Shown: positions 24,174 to 32,859 of the stretch, one piece after another | Position numbering within the stretch: the first letter of the stretch is position 1 | Layout of the letters: each line of letters opens with the position of its first letter | Assembly (NCBI GenBank): GCA_019636215.1 | Contig: JAHBXZ010000003.1 | Location: 186,001 to 250,000, forward strand | DNA: 64,000 nt | Direction of reading: 5' to 3' | Origin: Planctomycetota bacterium | Lineage (GTDB): Bacteria; Planctomycetota; UBA8742; UBA2392 | Translations under genes and position numbers: made by a program | Notes under the pieces: model-generated | The model's database searches: none | What the model saw: the letters and a program-made list of their open reading frames with translations, nothing else | Told to the model about the DNA's origin: nothing

Positions 24174-24806
24174 ATGAAGACGGTTCTGTTCGCGGCTTTG
24201 CTGCCGCTGTTTCTGCTTACTGGTTGCGTTTCAGGGCCGCCGGCGCGGGAGCCCGGCTGGTGGACCAAGCATGTGCATGACCAGCGGCCGGAGATCGAAT
24301 CCGACGCTGGCATGTTCTATGGCAGCGGCGACAGCAACCGTTCCGCGACACTGGAAGACGGCGACGCGCTGGAGTTCAAGTGGAGCTGCGATATCAACGG
24401 CGCGCCCACCTGGTCCCTGCATGTGCGGCCTGACGGCACGGGCTATGCAGTAAGCTATGAGACATACATTGATGGGGCGATTGTCCGCGCGGCCCAGCGC
24501 AAACTGGATTTCAAGTTGACCGCCGCCGAGAACACCGAACTGCGCAGATTGGTGCGTGATTCCGGTGCATTGACGCTGCGAGAGAGCTTCGGTGGCGGAG
24601 GCGAGCGCACCTGGTGGCTTGGCATGCGCGTGGGTGAAACGCTGGTCGGCATCAAGATGAACGGCGGCTTTCCCGACGAAGCCAAGCGCGTGGTGCAGGG
24701 CGCCTGGGATTTGATTGTGAAGCCCCGCGCAGAAGAATTCCGCAAGGCCGAACGTTACAAGCCCGACGACTGGAAAAACGCGCCTGAGTTCGCGCCGCTG
24801 CGGTAG
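24174..24806 (+). CDS. lipoprotein of unknown function
   Basis: 210 residues. Lipoprotein signal peptide with lipobox LTGC (Cys18). The mature part has no recognised domain; beta-rich, with EDGDALEFKWSCDINGAPTW and TWWLGMRVGETLVGIKMNG. CGGAGCTTCC precedes the ATG. It lies immediately downstream of the RAYT repeat tail, in its own transcription unit. Confidence 0.8.
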   Translation: MKTVLFAALLPLFLLTGCVSGPPAREPGWWTKHVHDQRPEIESDAGMFYGSGDSNRSATLEDGDALEFKWSCDINGAPTWSLHVRPDGTGYAVSYETYIDGAIVRAAQRKLDFKLTAAENTELRRLVRDSGALTLRESFGGGGERTWWLGMRVGETLVGIKMNGGFPDEAKRVVQGAWDLIVKPRAEEFRKAERYKPDDWKNAPEFAPLR

Positions 24807-24810
24807 CAGG

Positions 24811-24909
24811 AGCCCCGAGCGTAAGCGAGTGGGACAGTGGCATTCTCCGCCCGCGCAGGGTTGAGCGGTACGCGCAACCTGTTAGTCCCGTCGCTTGCGC
24901 TCTGGGTTC
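24811..24909. repeat. inverted pair of GAGCG(T/C)AAGCGA-type repeats
   Basis: AGCCCCGAGCGTAAGCGAG at 24811-24829 and CGTCGCTTGCGCTCTGGGTT at 24889-24908 are imperfect inverses, about 55 bases apart. The pair lies between the convergent lipoprotein and SET genes and may serve as a terminator or BIME-like unit. Confidence 0.65.
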
Positions 24910-24914
24910 TTGTT

Positions 24915-25397
24915 TTACGGCGCCACTCGCCTGGTGTTGAACATGCGCCGGATGTAGGCCAGTGCAAAGGGCCGCAGCTTGCGCTGGAACCTTGGCCGCA
25001 GCATGTTGAAGCCTTCTACCCTGCCCCGGCAATCGCGCGCTCCGCAGCTGCAGTTGAAGCCCCAGTCGTCTACGTCGCACATGGCCATGGCGTAGTCAAA
25101 CGTGAGTTCCTCGCCGGCGGCAATGTCGCGAATCGCAAACAGACGCAGGTCGCCCTGAGTGAACCCAAGATTGGCGTCGCAGCTGTGGTTGAGGTAGTCA
25201 TCCGTGCGCCCGCCCAGCGAACAAAGCCACTGGTCGTCATCAACCTTCACGCAGTAATGCAGCGGGCTGACATCACTGGTGGCTAGCCTCTCGCCCGTGA
25301 GCTCCAGCACCTGCTCGCCTCGGGCGATCGCGCGCTGGGCAAACACGCCCTGACCGGAGGTTGCGGACCTGCGCACTTCAAAGGCGGGGCCTTCCAT
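24915..25397 (-). CDS. SET-domain protein (putative lysine methyltransferase)
   Basis: 160 residues, a complete small SET domain: SGQGVFAQRAIARGEQV at the start, NHSCDAN (70-76), GEELTFDY (95-102) and a post-SET cysteine cluster CSCGARDCRG (116-125) that would bind zinc together with an earlier Cys. SET proteins transfer methyl from SAM to lysine side chains; bacterial targets are mostly unknown. The start at 25395-25397 fits the fold. Divergent from the antiporter gene, with 66 bases between starts. Confidence 0.9.
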   Translation of the reverse strand: MEGPAFEVRRSATSGQGVFAQRAIARGEQVLELTGERLATSDVSPLHYCVKVDDDQWLCSLGGRTDDYLNHSCDANLGFTQGDLRLFAIRDIAAGEELTFDYAMAMCDVDDWGFNCSCGARDCRGRVEGFNMLRPRFQRKLRPFALAYIRRMFNTRRVAP

Positions 25398-25463
25398 GCC
25401 CACAATGTTCGCACAAGTCGTCCAACATGGCAAACGGGCAGGCAGCGACTAAGCTCTTTGCTC

Positions 25464-27257
25464 ATGTTTCTGGCCGGTGGCGCGGTACCTCCGCTGATTG
25501 AAGCAATCGGTTATTGCCTGCTGTTGGCCGGCGTACTTTCCGTCATCTTTGCCAAGCTGCGCGTGCCCACGATTGCGGCCTTTCTGGCCGGCGGGGTGAT
25601 TGTCGGGCCGATCGGTGGAAACCTTGTCACCGACCGCGCCAGCATCGAGACCATTGCCGGGCTGGGTCTCATTCTGCTGCTGTTCCTGATCGGCCTTGAA
25701 ATCGACCTGCGCAAGCTGCTGAAAAGCGGCAAGCCACTGGTGCTGACGGGCCTGCTGCAATTCCCGTTGTGCGTGGCGTTTGGGTTTGCCGTGACCTGGG
25801 GCCTTGCTTCGGCTGGCTGGGATTCCTTTGCCGGCCAGTACACAGGCATTTACGTGGGCATTGTGGCCGCAGCTTCGTCCACGTTGCTGGTAGTGAAGCT
25901 GTTTCAGGACACCGGGCAACTGGACACAATTGTGGGGCGAGTCAGCCTTGGCGTGCTGATCTTTCAGGATGTCTGGGCGATTGTCGTGCTTGCGCTGCAA
26001 CCGAACTTTGCCGACCCCCAGCTGGGCAAGATCCTGTTCACATTCCTGGACATCATTGTGGTCACGGCCATAGCCATGGCCGCGGCGCGCTGGGTGCTTC
26101 CAGTGGTGTTCCACTGGATTGCGCGCCTGCCCGAGCTGCTGCTGGTCGCGGCGCTGGGCTGGTGCTTTGGCGTGGGCATGCTTGGCGCACAGACGGGCCA
26201 CCTGCTGGGGTATCTCGGCCTGCACCTCGACATGTCGATTTCGCTGGAAATGGGGGCACTGATCGCCGGCGCCACCATTGCCGGCAAACCCTTTACCTAC
26301 GAGCTGATGTCCAAGGTCAGTGCCGTGCGCGACTTTTTTGTCACGCTGTTCTTTGTGGGCCTTGGCATGAGCATCCCCGCGCCCGATGGCATTGATGTTC
26401 TGCTGATGGCTGCGGCGCTGGCCGCAATCAGCGTACTGGCGCGCTATGTTGTGTTTCTGCCGCTGATGTACGCAACGGGCCTGGACCGCCGCCAGAGCTT
26501 CGTGGCGGGCACAAGGCTGGCGCAGATTTCCGAGTTCTGCCTGGTGATTGCCTACATCGGCATGAGCTACGGCCACGTGAACGACAAGTTCGTGGCCGCG
26601 GTGATCTTTGCATTTGTCCTCACGGCGCTGATCACGCCGGCCCTGTTCAAGGGCGCCGACAGGCTGCACGACGCCCTGGCACCGCTGTTGCGTTTGATCG
26701 GCTTGCGCGACCCCAGCGCTGCGGAATCAGGCCGCCACGAGGCCGTGGGCGCATCGCTGGTGATCCTGGGTTTCCACCGTGTGGCCAGCAGCCTGCTTCA
26801 TGAGATTGAAAAGACCAGGCCTGAACTGCTGCCGCGCACGCTGGTGGTTGACTTCAATACGGCCCTGCACCCGGCCATCAAGGCCCGGGGCGCAAAGGTG
26901 AAGTACGGCGACTTCTCCAACCTTGAAACCCTGCATCACATCGGCATTGAGGGCGCCCATGTGCTGTTGTGCACCGTGCCCGACGACATTCTCAAGGGCA
27001 CCAGCAACCTCAAACTCGCACAGGGCCTCCGCAAACTGGCACCGCACGCGGTTATCATTGTCAATGCATTGCGCGCCCAGGACGCAAAGGCCATGTACGA
27101 GGCCGGGGCGGATTACGTCTACCTGCAACGGGTGGAAACGGCGCACGCCCTGATGCCGGCCCTGGAGGCCGCGCTGGCCGGCGAGATCAAGGGCTACATT
27201 GAGGACCACCAGTTCCGGGTTGGCAATCCACTCGAGAGGCAGGAGGTTCTGCCTTAG
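25464..27257 (+). CDS. CPA2-type cation:proton antiporter with TrkA-N-like domain (KefB/YbaL type)
   Basis: 597 residues. About twelve hydrophobic helices to residue ~400 with the CPA2 signatures AFLAGGVIVGPIG, LLLFLIGLEIDLRKL and VSLGVLIFQDVWAIVVLAL (the ion-binding QD). A C-terminal Rossmann-like TrkA-N domain follows. Its nucleotide loop reads ILGFHRVASSLL rather than GxGxxG, so nucleotide gating may be lost. The family exchanges K+ or Na+ for H+ across the inner membrane. An ATG at 25464 is used; a TTG two codons upstream is also open. Confidence 0.9.
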   Translation: MFLAGGAVPPLIEAIGYCLLLAGVLSVIFAKLRVPTIAAFLAGGVIVGPIGGNLVTDRASIETIAGLGLILLLFLIGLEIDLRKLLKSGKPLVLTGLLQFPLCVAFGFAVTWGLASAGWDSFAGQYTGIYVGIVAAASSTLLVVKLFQDTGQLDTIVGRVSLGVLIFQDVWAIVVLALQPNFADPQLGKILFTFLDIIVVTAIAMAAARWVLPVVFHWIARLPELLLVAALGWCFGVGMLGAQTGHLLGYLGLHLDMSISLEMGALIAGATIAGKPFTYELMSKVSAVRDFFVTLFFVGLGMSIPAPDGIDVLLMAAALAAISVLARYVVFLPLMYATGLDRRQSFVAGTRLAQISEFCLVIAYIGMSYGHVNDKFVAAVIFAFVLTALITPALFKGADRLHDALAPLLRLIGLRDPSAAESGRHEAVGASLVILGFHRVASSLLHEIEKTRPELLPRTLVVDFNTALHPAIKARGAKVKYGDFSNLETLHHIGIEGAHVLLCTVPDDILKGTSNLKLAQGLRKLAPHAVIIVNALRAQDAKAMYEAGADYVYLQRVETAHALMPALEAALAGEIKGYIEDHQFRVGNPLERQEVLP

Positions 27258-27427
27258 ACGGCCGGTTTAAGGTCAACATGCGGGCCTTCGGCCCGCGTTC
27301 AGGGTCGAGGACTGTTGTCGGGCGCGGCCATGAATGCCTCGCGAGCAACGGCGCCCGCCCACGCCTGGCGTTCAGATGCCTGCACGATTGCCTGGTCTAT
27401 CCGCAGCGGTCAACCGTCCTCGACCTT

Positions 27428-27460
27428 CGACGCAAGGCCAAGCCGGGCATCTCGACCCTG
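27428..27460. repeat. 33-base dispersed repeat, copy 1
   Basis: CGACGCAAGGCCAAGCCGGG then CATCTCGACCCTG. Copy 2 at 36368-36400 matches at about 30 of 33 bases, both in the same orientation and both intergenic. Confidence 0.7.
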
Positions 27461-27487
27461 GACAGTTCTATTACATAAAGCATGTGC

Positions 27488-27493
27488 TATACT
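27488..27493 (+). promoter_or_regulatory. possible -10 element of the ferredoxin-MBL gene
   Basis: TATACT seven bases before the ATG at 27501, in an AT-rich patch. No clear -35. If used, the transcript would be almost leaderless. Confidence 0.4.
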
Positions 27494-27500
27494 AACCAGT

Positions 27501-28367
27501 ATGCCCGACATCCGCAGACGCCGAAGCGAAAACGTCGACGGCCCCTTTTACGTCGATGCCACATGCATTGACTGCGACGCCTGCCGCTGGATCGCGCCGG
27601 CGAGCTTTCACCAAGCCGACGGCCAAAGCGCCGTCTACGCCCAGCCTGTCGATGAGGTGGGGCGCTTTGCGGCGTTGCAGGCCCTGGTCGCCTGCCCCAC
27701 CGCCAGCATCGGCGTAACCGACCCGGCGTTGCAGGCCCGCACCAGGGACGCCGTGGCCTCGTTTCCGCGATTGCTGGATGCGAACGTGTTTCACTGCGGG
27801 TTTCACGCGGAAAGCAGCTTTGGCGCCGCCAGCTGGTTCATCCAGAGGCCGCAGGGCAACGTGATGGTTGACTCGCCGCGGTTTGCAGGCCCGTTGGTGA
27901 AGCGGATTGAACAGCTGGGCGGCATCAAGACGCTGTTTCTGACCCACATCGACGACGTTGCGGACCATGAGAAATGGGCCCGGCACTTCGGCTGCGAGCG
28001 TGTCATGCACAGCGCCGATGCCCGCGGCCTGGCCATCGAACGCAAGTTCGATGGCCGCGAGCCTGTTGCGCTCGACGCCGAACTCGTGGTGATCCCGACA
28101 CCAGGTCACACCCGGGGCAGTGCCTGCCTGCTGTACGCCCAAAGGTACCTGTTCACGGGCGACCACCTGGCCTGGTCACCCCGGCGGGGCCATCTTGTCG
28201 CGTTTCGCGACGCCTGCTGGTACTCGTGGGATGAACTGAAGGTCTCCATGAAGGCCTTGCGCCATCATCGCTTTGAGTGGGTGTTGCCCGGTCACGGGCG
28301 GATCCACCATGCCGCGGCCCCTGAAATGGCAGCCGCGCTGGACAAGTGCATCGCGTGGATGGGATAG
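27501..28367 (+). CDS. ferredoxin domain fused to a metallo-beta-lactamase-fold hydrolase
   Basis: 288 residues. The first ~75 form a small ferredoxin with CIDCDACRW and a later CP (CPTASIG), giving Cys ligands for an iron-sulfur cluster. The remainder is an MBL-fold domain with LTHIDDVADHEKW as metal motif, PTPGHTRGSACLL, FTGDHLAW and a final VLPGHGRIH. Proteins with this domain order exist in several bacterial phyla; the substrate is unknown. ATG at 27501 lies directly behind TATACT and has no ribosome site, consistent with a very short leader. Confidence 0.85.
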   Translation: MPDIRRRRSENVDGPFYVDATCIDCDACRWIAPASFHQADGQSAVYAQPVDEVGRFAALQALVACPTASIGVTDPALQARTRDAVASFPRLLDANVFHCGFHAESSFGAASWFIQRPQGNVMVDSPRFAGPLVKRIEQLGGIKTLFLTHIDDVADHEKWARHFGCERVMHSADARGLAIERKFDGREPVALDAELVVIPTPGHTRGSACLLYAQRYLFTGDHLAWSPRRGHLVAFRDACWYSWDELKVSMKALRHHRFEWVLPGHGRIHHAAAPEMAAALDKCIAWMG

Positions 28368-28422
28368 GGGGCGGACCGAAGCGTCAAAGGGGTCGAAGAG
28401 CCCAACGGCCCCAAAACAACCG

Positions 28423-28450
28423 TATTCAAAAACCGGTCCGTCATTATAAT
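28423..28450 (+). promoter_or_regulatory. sigma-70-type promoter of the coiled-coil gene
   Basis: A perfect TATAAT at 28445-28450 with a weak -35 (TATTCA, 28423-28428) 16 bases upstream. It gives a leader of about 110 bases before the ATG at 28565. Confidence 0.55.
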
Positions 28451-28564
28451 GGCCGCCCGTTGTTGACCGGGGTACGGTTCTTGCGGGCGTGAAACTGCGC
28501 AAAGGCAATCCGTAACCAATGGACTAAGGGGACCCTCACCCCCTCGAGGGCAAGGAGACATCGC

Positions 28565-29473
28565 ATGAAATGGGCCGTGATCGGAATCTTCGCAGTGGTG
28601 GTTCTGGGTGGCGTGGGCTTTGCCGTCTACAAGCTGACCGACGCCCCGGAAAAGGCGCAGGAATGGTGGGACGAAAAGAAGCTCGATAACTTCGAGGTTC
28701 TGGCCAACCGCGAACTCGACGACTTCGAGAAAAAGATCGCCGACCACAAGGACACACTCCTGAAGCTCAAGGTTGACCGAGCCTACTTTGCGGGTCGTGA
28801 AGAATTAGGCTGGGACAACGCCAAAGTACAGAAGACCGGCTTCTGGACCCTGCGCGGATACCAGATGCAGCAGGCTTACCGCACCAAGCAGGGTGAGGCT
28901 CTGGCCAATGCCTACAAGAAGGGACTGGACACCAAGGGCACTATGGACAGCACCACGGGCGAAAAGTCCCTGCCCGCCGATACGGTCATCTCCGTTGAAC
29001 TGCCTTCCAAGGACGGACTCACTTCGGTGCGTGAATACACAGCCGAAGAAGTCATGAAGCTACTGGCCGATATCGAGGTCGAACTGGTTGAAGTCGAAGC
29101 CAACGCCAAGCGCGTCGAGGGCGTGGTCGCCGAGTATGACAAGTCAATTGCCGACTGGGATGCGCACATCAAGGTCGAGGAAGAACAGCTCAAGGAGCTG
29201 CGCAAAGAAGTGAAGTTGGTGGCCGCCGAGATCAAGATCCAGAAGGCCAAGGAGAACCTGGCGGAACTGAACAAGGCCATCAACGGCGAGGGCGGAAACA
29301 GCGAGCTGGGCAAGATGATCCGCAAGTACGAAGAACGCAAGACCAAGTTCAAGATTGAAGAACTTGTCGCTGCCGACGAAGGCAAGAAGGCCAAGACCAG
29401 CGTGTCTCTGGACGACCTGGACAAGCCCGCCAAGGGTGGTTCCGCGCCGGCCAAGAGCCGCTTCATCAAGTAA
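28565..29473 (+). CDS. membrane-anchored coiled-coil protein of unknown function
   Basis: 302 residues. One N-terminal transmembrane helix (about 3-23), then a charged, almost wholly helical body. Two coiled-coil regions stand out: about 45-75, and 155-260, with many Glu/Lys heptads such as EEEQLKELRKEVKLVAAEIK. The C-terminus is a Lys/Ser/Pro-rich tail. It resembles PspA-like membrane-stress proteins only in general shape. AAGGAGACATCGC precedes the ATG and a terminator follows at once, so it is a single-gene unit with its own promoter. Confidence 0.82.
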   Translation: MKWAVIGIFAVVVLGGVGFAVYKLTDAPEKAQEWWDEKKLDNFEVLANRELDDFEKKIADHKDTLLKLKVDRAYFAGREELGWDNAKVQKTGFWTLRGYQMQQAYRTKQGEALANAYKKGLDTKGTMDSTTGEKSLPADTVISVELPSKDGLTSVREYTAEEVMKLLADIEVELVEVEANAKRVEGVVAEYDKSIADWDAHIKVEEEQLKELRKEVKLVAAEIKIQKAKENLAELNKAINGEGGNSELGKMIRKYEERKTKFKIEELVAADEGKKAKTSVSLDDLDKPAKGGSAPAKSRFIK

Positions 29474-29489
29474 GTTGACCGTGAATCAG

Positions 29490-29512
29490 CCGGGCCCGCA
29501 TTGCGGGCCCGG
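29490..29512 (+). terminator. rho-independent terminator
   Basis: Stem CCGGGCCCGC/GCGGGCCCGG, loop ATT, then TTTTCATTT. Confidence 0.9.
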
Positions 29513-29515
29513 TTT

Positions 29516-30295
29516 TCATTTGGGAGGCTTGCGCTTGAGGTGAATCACCGTGCGGTCGCGGGTGTTGGCAAGCTCGTCGTACATCTCCAGCCACCCCACC
29601 GTGCCGTCCGCCGGGATCTGCGTACCGTCCTGCACACCGAAGATGATCTCGCCGCCCTTTTCATCTCCCGGCTGCGGCGAGTAATAGACCACCAGATCGC
29701 CGCCAAACCACCCATGCTTGAAGCCGCGCCCGGGAACCTTGATCGGGTCGCGGCCATCCATGAACAGGCCAAACGTCTGATTGGGCAACGGCGCGACCAG
29801 AAAGTTGTACTGCCTGCGCGAAAACTGAGCCCCGCGGCCGAAGCTCACCGATCGCGGCCTGGACCGATACCGCTTGCCCTCATGCGTGAAGTCCACCGCA
29901 AAGGTCACACTGCTGTCGAACTGGGCAAGGTCGATGGCCAGGTAATGGGTATCGCCGCCGGTGTGGCCAACTTCGTACCACAATCGGTCATTCTTGGTGG
30001 CAATCAGCCGGCAATCACAGAAATCGTCCGTCTTCCACAGCACCCAGAACTCGGGGCTGGACATGCGGTGACCATGCTGCGGCCACAGGTTGGACGGGTC
30101 GCGCTGGGGCAGGTCTTCCAGCACCACTTGCTCATACTTCAGGCCTGCATCGGGCAGGTTGGCAGGCGGCGGCGCGTGGTTTGCAGCCTGGTTGCCGCGC
30201 GCCGGTGCGCCGCGCCACTGGCTCCAGGCAAACAGGATCAGCATCGCCAATGCGATGGTCGCCAGCGACGCGATCAAAGGCTTGAACTTGCCCAT
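29516..30295 (-). CDS. membrane-anchored protein of unknown function
   Basis: 259 residues. One N-terminal hydrophobic helix (8-25) and a soluble beta-rich domain with several Trp/Asp pairs (WPQHGHRMSSPEFWVLWK, GWFGGDLVVYYSPQPGDE). No family recognised. It begins 17 bases after the end of the pirin gene in the same direction, so the two probably share a transcript. Confidence 0.75.
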   Translation of the reverse strand: MGKFKPLIASLATIALAMLILFAWSQWRGAPARGNQAANHAPPPANLPDAGLKYEQVVLEDLPQRDPSNLWPQHGHRMSSPEFWVLWKTDDFCDCRLIATKNDRLWYEVGHTGGDTHYLAIDLAQFDSSVTFAVDFTHEGKRYRSRPRSVSFGRGAQFSRRQYNFLVAPLPNQTFGLFMDGRDPIKVPGRGFKHGWFGGDLVVYYSPQPGDEKGGEIIFGVQDGTQIPADGTVGWLEMYDELANTRDRTVIHLKRKPPK

Positions 30296-30312
30296 GGCGG
30301 GATGATAGCCGG

Positions 30313-31011
30313 TCAGGCCAGATCGAACAGAAGCAACTCGGCCCCCTGCGCGGAGGCAACCGTTACCTGTTCTTGGTCACTGATCGCGACGCCGTCACCG
30401 GCGGAAAGCTGATTTCGCGCAAGCTCGGCGCTGCCCCGCATCACCTGCAGCCAGCCACTGCGACCCTGGCCAAAGGCATGAGACAGCTGGTCACCGGGTG
30501 CCAACCGGGCAGCGTACAGCCGCGTATCGGCGTGGATGGTCAATGATTCCTGCGCGCCATCGGGAGAAGCCACCAGCACCCAGCGACCGGTTTGCCCTGC
30601 GCCGGGCAAAGCGCGTTCCTCGTACCCGGGTTGCACTCCGCGGGCGTTGGGCAGAATCCAGATCTGGTACAGGTGCACGGGGATGGTGTCGCTGGCATTG
30701 AACTCGCTGTGCACGATGCCTGTGCCGGCGCTCATGCGCTGGACAATGCCGGGCATGATCCGCCCGTGGTTGCCCAGGCTGTCCTTGTGCTCCAGTTGGC
30801 CCTCCAGCACATAGGTGACGATCTCCATGTCCCGGTGCGGGTGCATCGGAAAGCCGCCACCGCCGGCCACGCGGTCTTCATTGATCACGCGCAGGGCGCG
30901 AAAGTGGTGATTCTCGGGGTCATAGTAGTCGGCGAAGCTGAACGTGTGGGCCGTCTTCAGCCAGCCGTGGTCGTAGTGCCCGCGATCCTGGGCCTTGCGG
31001 ATGCGAATCAT
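30313..31011 (-). CDS. pirin family protein (YhaK-like)
   Basis: 232 residues, bicupin fold. The metal-binding N-terminal cupin is complete: GFPMHPHRDMEIVTYVLEG gives two His, and GTGIVHSEFN a third with a Glu nearby. Pirins act as redox sensors or quercetinase-like dioxygenases. The YhaK-type length (about 230) fits. The spaced motif FSFADYYDPENHHFRALRV at the N-terminus is typical. Divergent from the radical SAM gene, with a 272-base gap. Confidence 0.93.
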   Translation of the reverse strand: MIRIRKAQDRGHYDHGWLKTAHTFSFADYYDPENHHFRALRVINEDRVAGGGGFPMHPHRDMEIVTYVLEGQLEHKDSLGNHGRIMPGIVQRMSAGTGIVHSEFNASDTIPVHLYQIWILPNARGVQPGYEERALPGAGQTGRWVLVASPDGAQESLTIHADTRLYAARLAPGDQLSHAFGQGRSGWLQVMRGSAELARNQLSAGDGVAISDQEQVTVASAQGAELLLFDLA

Positions 31012-31283
31012 GGTGCGCCCCCGTGCGTACGTTCTCCTGTTTAACGATTCGACATCGAACGGTATTCCAGTGTGCGATCTGTGGCTGAGGGGCGGCGGCT
31101 CAAGTGTTGCAGCACGTCCATGGCTGGATTGAAGGTCGCCAATCTGGCCGGTGGCGCAAGTAAGGTCCCGCAGTTGCTGCTGTCACCACTGCCCACGCCT
31201 TACAACCACCCTCGACGCGAAGCGGCTCGGCCGTCAACGTGCTGCGGAGCCGCGCTTGTCGCAACCCTTGCTACACTTTCCCT

Positions 31284-32345
31284 GTGAACCAGCACGCACC
31301 AATCCCAGGCCGTGGCACAAGTGTCAACCCGGCCAACCGCTTTGAGCGCATACTGGTTGCGCCTGACGCCGACCACCCGGCCGAGGAAGGTCCCGACCCG
31401 CGCACCGAGTTCTACTGGGACGAGAGCCGCACCATCATCTCCGAGAACAAGAGCCCCGACCTGCCGTTTGTCTACTCCCTGAACCCCTACCGCGGCTGCG
31501 AGCACGGTTGCAGCTATTGCTACGCCCGGCCCTATCACGAGTACCTGGGCCTTTCGGCCGGACTGGACTTCGAAAGCAAGATCTTCGTCAAGCGTGACGC
31601 CGCCAGGCTGCTGCGCGCCGAACTCATGAAACCATCGTGGCAGCCCTCGTGGATCAGCCTTTCGGGCGTGACCGACCCATACCAGCCGTGCGAGGCCCGT
31701 TTCAAAGTCACACGCAGCATACTTGAGGTAATGGCCGAGTTCCGGCACCCCTGCAGCGTGATCACCAAGAACTCACTGATTACCCGCGACCTGGACCTTT
31801 TGCAGCAACTGGCCGAACACGATTGCGTGGGCACCGTGTTGAGCATCACCACACTCGATGAAGATCTGCTCCGCCGCCTGGAGCCGCGCACCGCCACGGC
31901 CCGCCGCAGGTTGGAGGCCGTGCGCGAACTTGCTGATGCCGGCATCCCCGTGGGCGTGAACGTAGCGCCGGTGATTCCCGGCCTGAACGATGAAGAAATC
32001 CCGGCCATCCTGAGCGCCGCCAAGGCCGCGGGCGCAAGCTGGGCGGGCATGACGGTGGTGCGCCTGCCCATGGCCGCGGGCGACATCTTTGAGGCCTGGG
32101 TTCATCAGCACTTTCCGGACCGCGCCGCCAAAGTAATGCGGCGAATCCGCGAACTGCGCGGCGGCCGTCTGAACAATGCCGGCTTTCACGACCGCATGCG
32201 CGGCAACGGCCAGCGTGCGGAGCAGATTGAACAGTTGTTCAACCTTGCTCGTCGCAAGGCCGGCTTCAGCGACCAGCGGCGCGAGCTGAACGCGCAGGCC
32301 TTCCGTCGCCCCGGTGAAACCCGCCGGATGTTCGAGACGGGTTGA
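31284..32345 (+). CDS. PA0069-family radical SAM protein (SplB-like)
   Basis: 353 residues. The cluster motif is CEHGCSYCYA (C-x3-C-x2-C), preceded by LNPYRGC, with the family N-terminus GRGTSVNPANRFER. The region SGVTDPYQPCE and the CSVITKNSLITRD block match the SplB-like branch, whose reactions are mostly unknown. Start codon uncertain: GTG 31284 gives the usual family N-terminus but has no ribosome site, and another GTG at 31239 is in frame. Confidence 0.88.
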   Translation: MNQHAPIPGRGTSVNPANRFERILVAPDADHPAEEGPDPRTEFYWDESRTIISENKSPDLPFVYSLNPYRGCEHGCSYCYARPYHEYLGLSAGLDFESKIFVKRDAARLLRAELMKPSWQPSWISLSGVTDPYQPCEARFKVTRSILEVMAEFRHPCSVITKNSLITRDLDLLQQLAEHDCVGTVLSITTLDEDLLRRLEPRTATARRRLEAVRELADAGIPVGVNVAPVIPGLNDEEIPAILSAAKAAGASWAGMTVVRLPMAAGDIFEAWVHQHFPDRAAKVMRRIRELRGGRLNNAGFHDRMRGNGQRAEQIEQLFNLARRKAGFSDQRRELNAQAFRRPGETRRMFETG

Positions 32346-32360
32346 GCACCCGGGCCGGGG

Positions 32361-32711
32361 TCACGCCCGCAGAATCTTCTCCATCGGCTTGCCCTTGGCC
32401 AGCTCGTCAACCAGCTTGTCCAGCCAGCGGATTTTCTGCATCAGCGGGTCTTCAACTTCTTCCACGCGCACGCCGCACACCACACCCTTGATCAGCGCGC
32501 TGTTGGGGTGCATGGCCGGGGCGTTGGCGAAGAAAGTCTTGAGGTCCACTTGCTGCGTGATCTGCCTTTGAAGGCCCGCGTTGTCGTAACCAGTCAGCCA
32601 GCAGATGATCTGGTCTACTTCTTTCTTCGTGCGCTTCTTGCGTTCGGCCTTCTGCACGTACAGCGGGTAGACCTTGGCGAACTCCATCTCGAACAGGGCA
32701 GGCCTTGGCAT
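32361..32711 (-). CDS. DUF2200 family protein
   Basis: 116 residues, complete. Matches the DUF2200 pattern ([33 protein letters not shown] and later [28 protein letters not shown], broken here for length). No function is known. It converges with the radical SAM gene, 15 bases apart. Confidence 0.88.
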   Translation of the reverse strand: MPRPALFEMEFAKVYPLYVQKAERKKRTKKEVDQIICWLTGYDNAGLQRQITQQVDLKTFFANAPAMHPNSALIKGVVCGVRVEEVEDPLMQKIRWLDKLVDELAKGKPMEKILRA

Positions 32712-32859
32712 GTTCGTTTCCTGTCTGCGTGCGACTTGTTCCGCATGCTAACAGACGTCGAACACATGCCGCCACCGGCCTTGCCTAGTTTCGCCAGCCG
32801 ACGGGGCCTGTGTTGATCCATGACCGCCGGCCGTTTGTCCGCTACATTCGTACCCGACC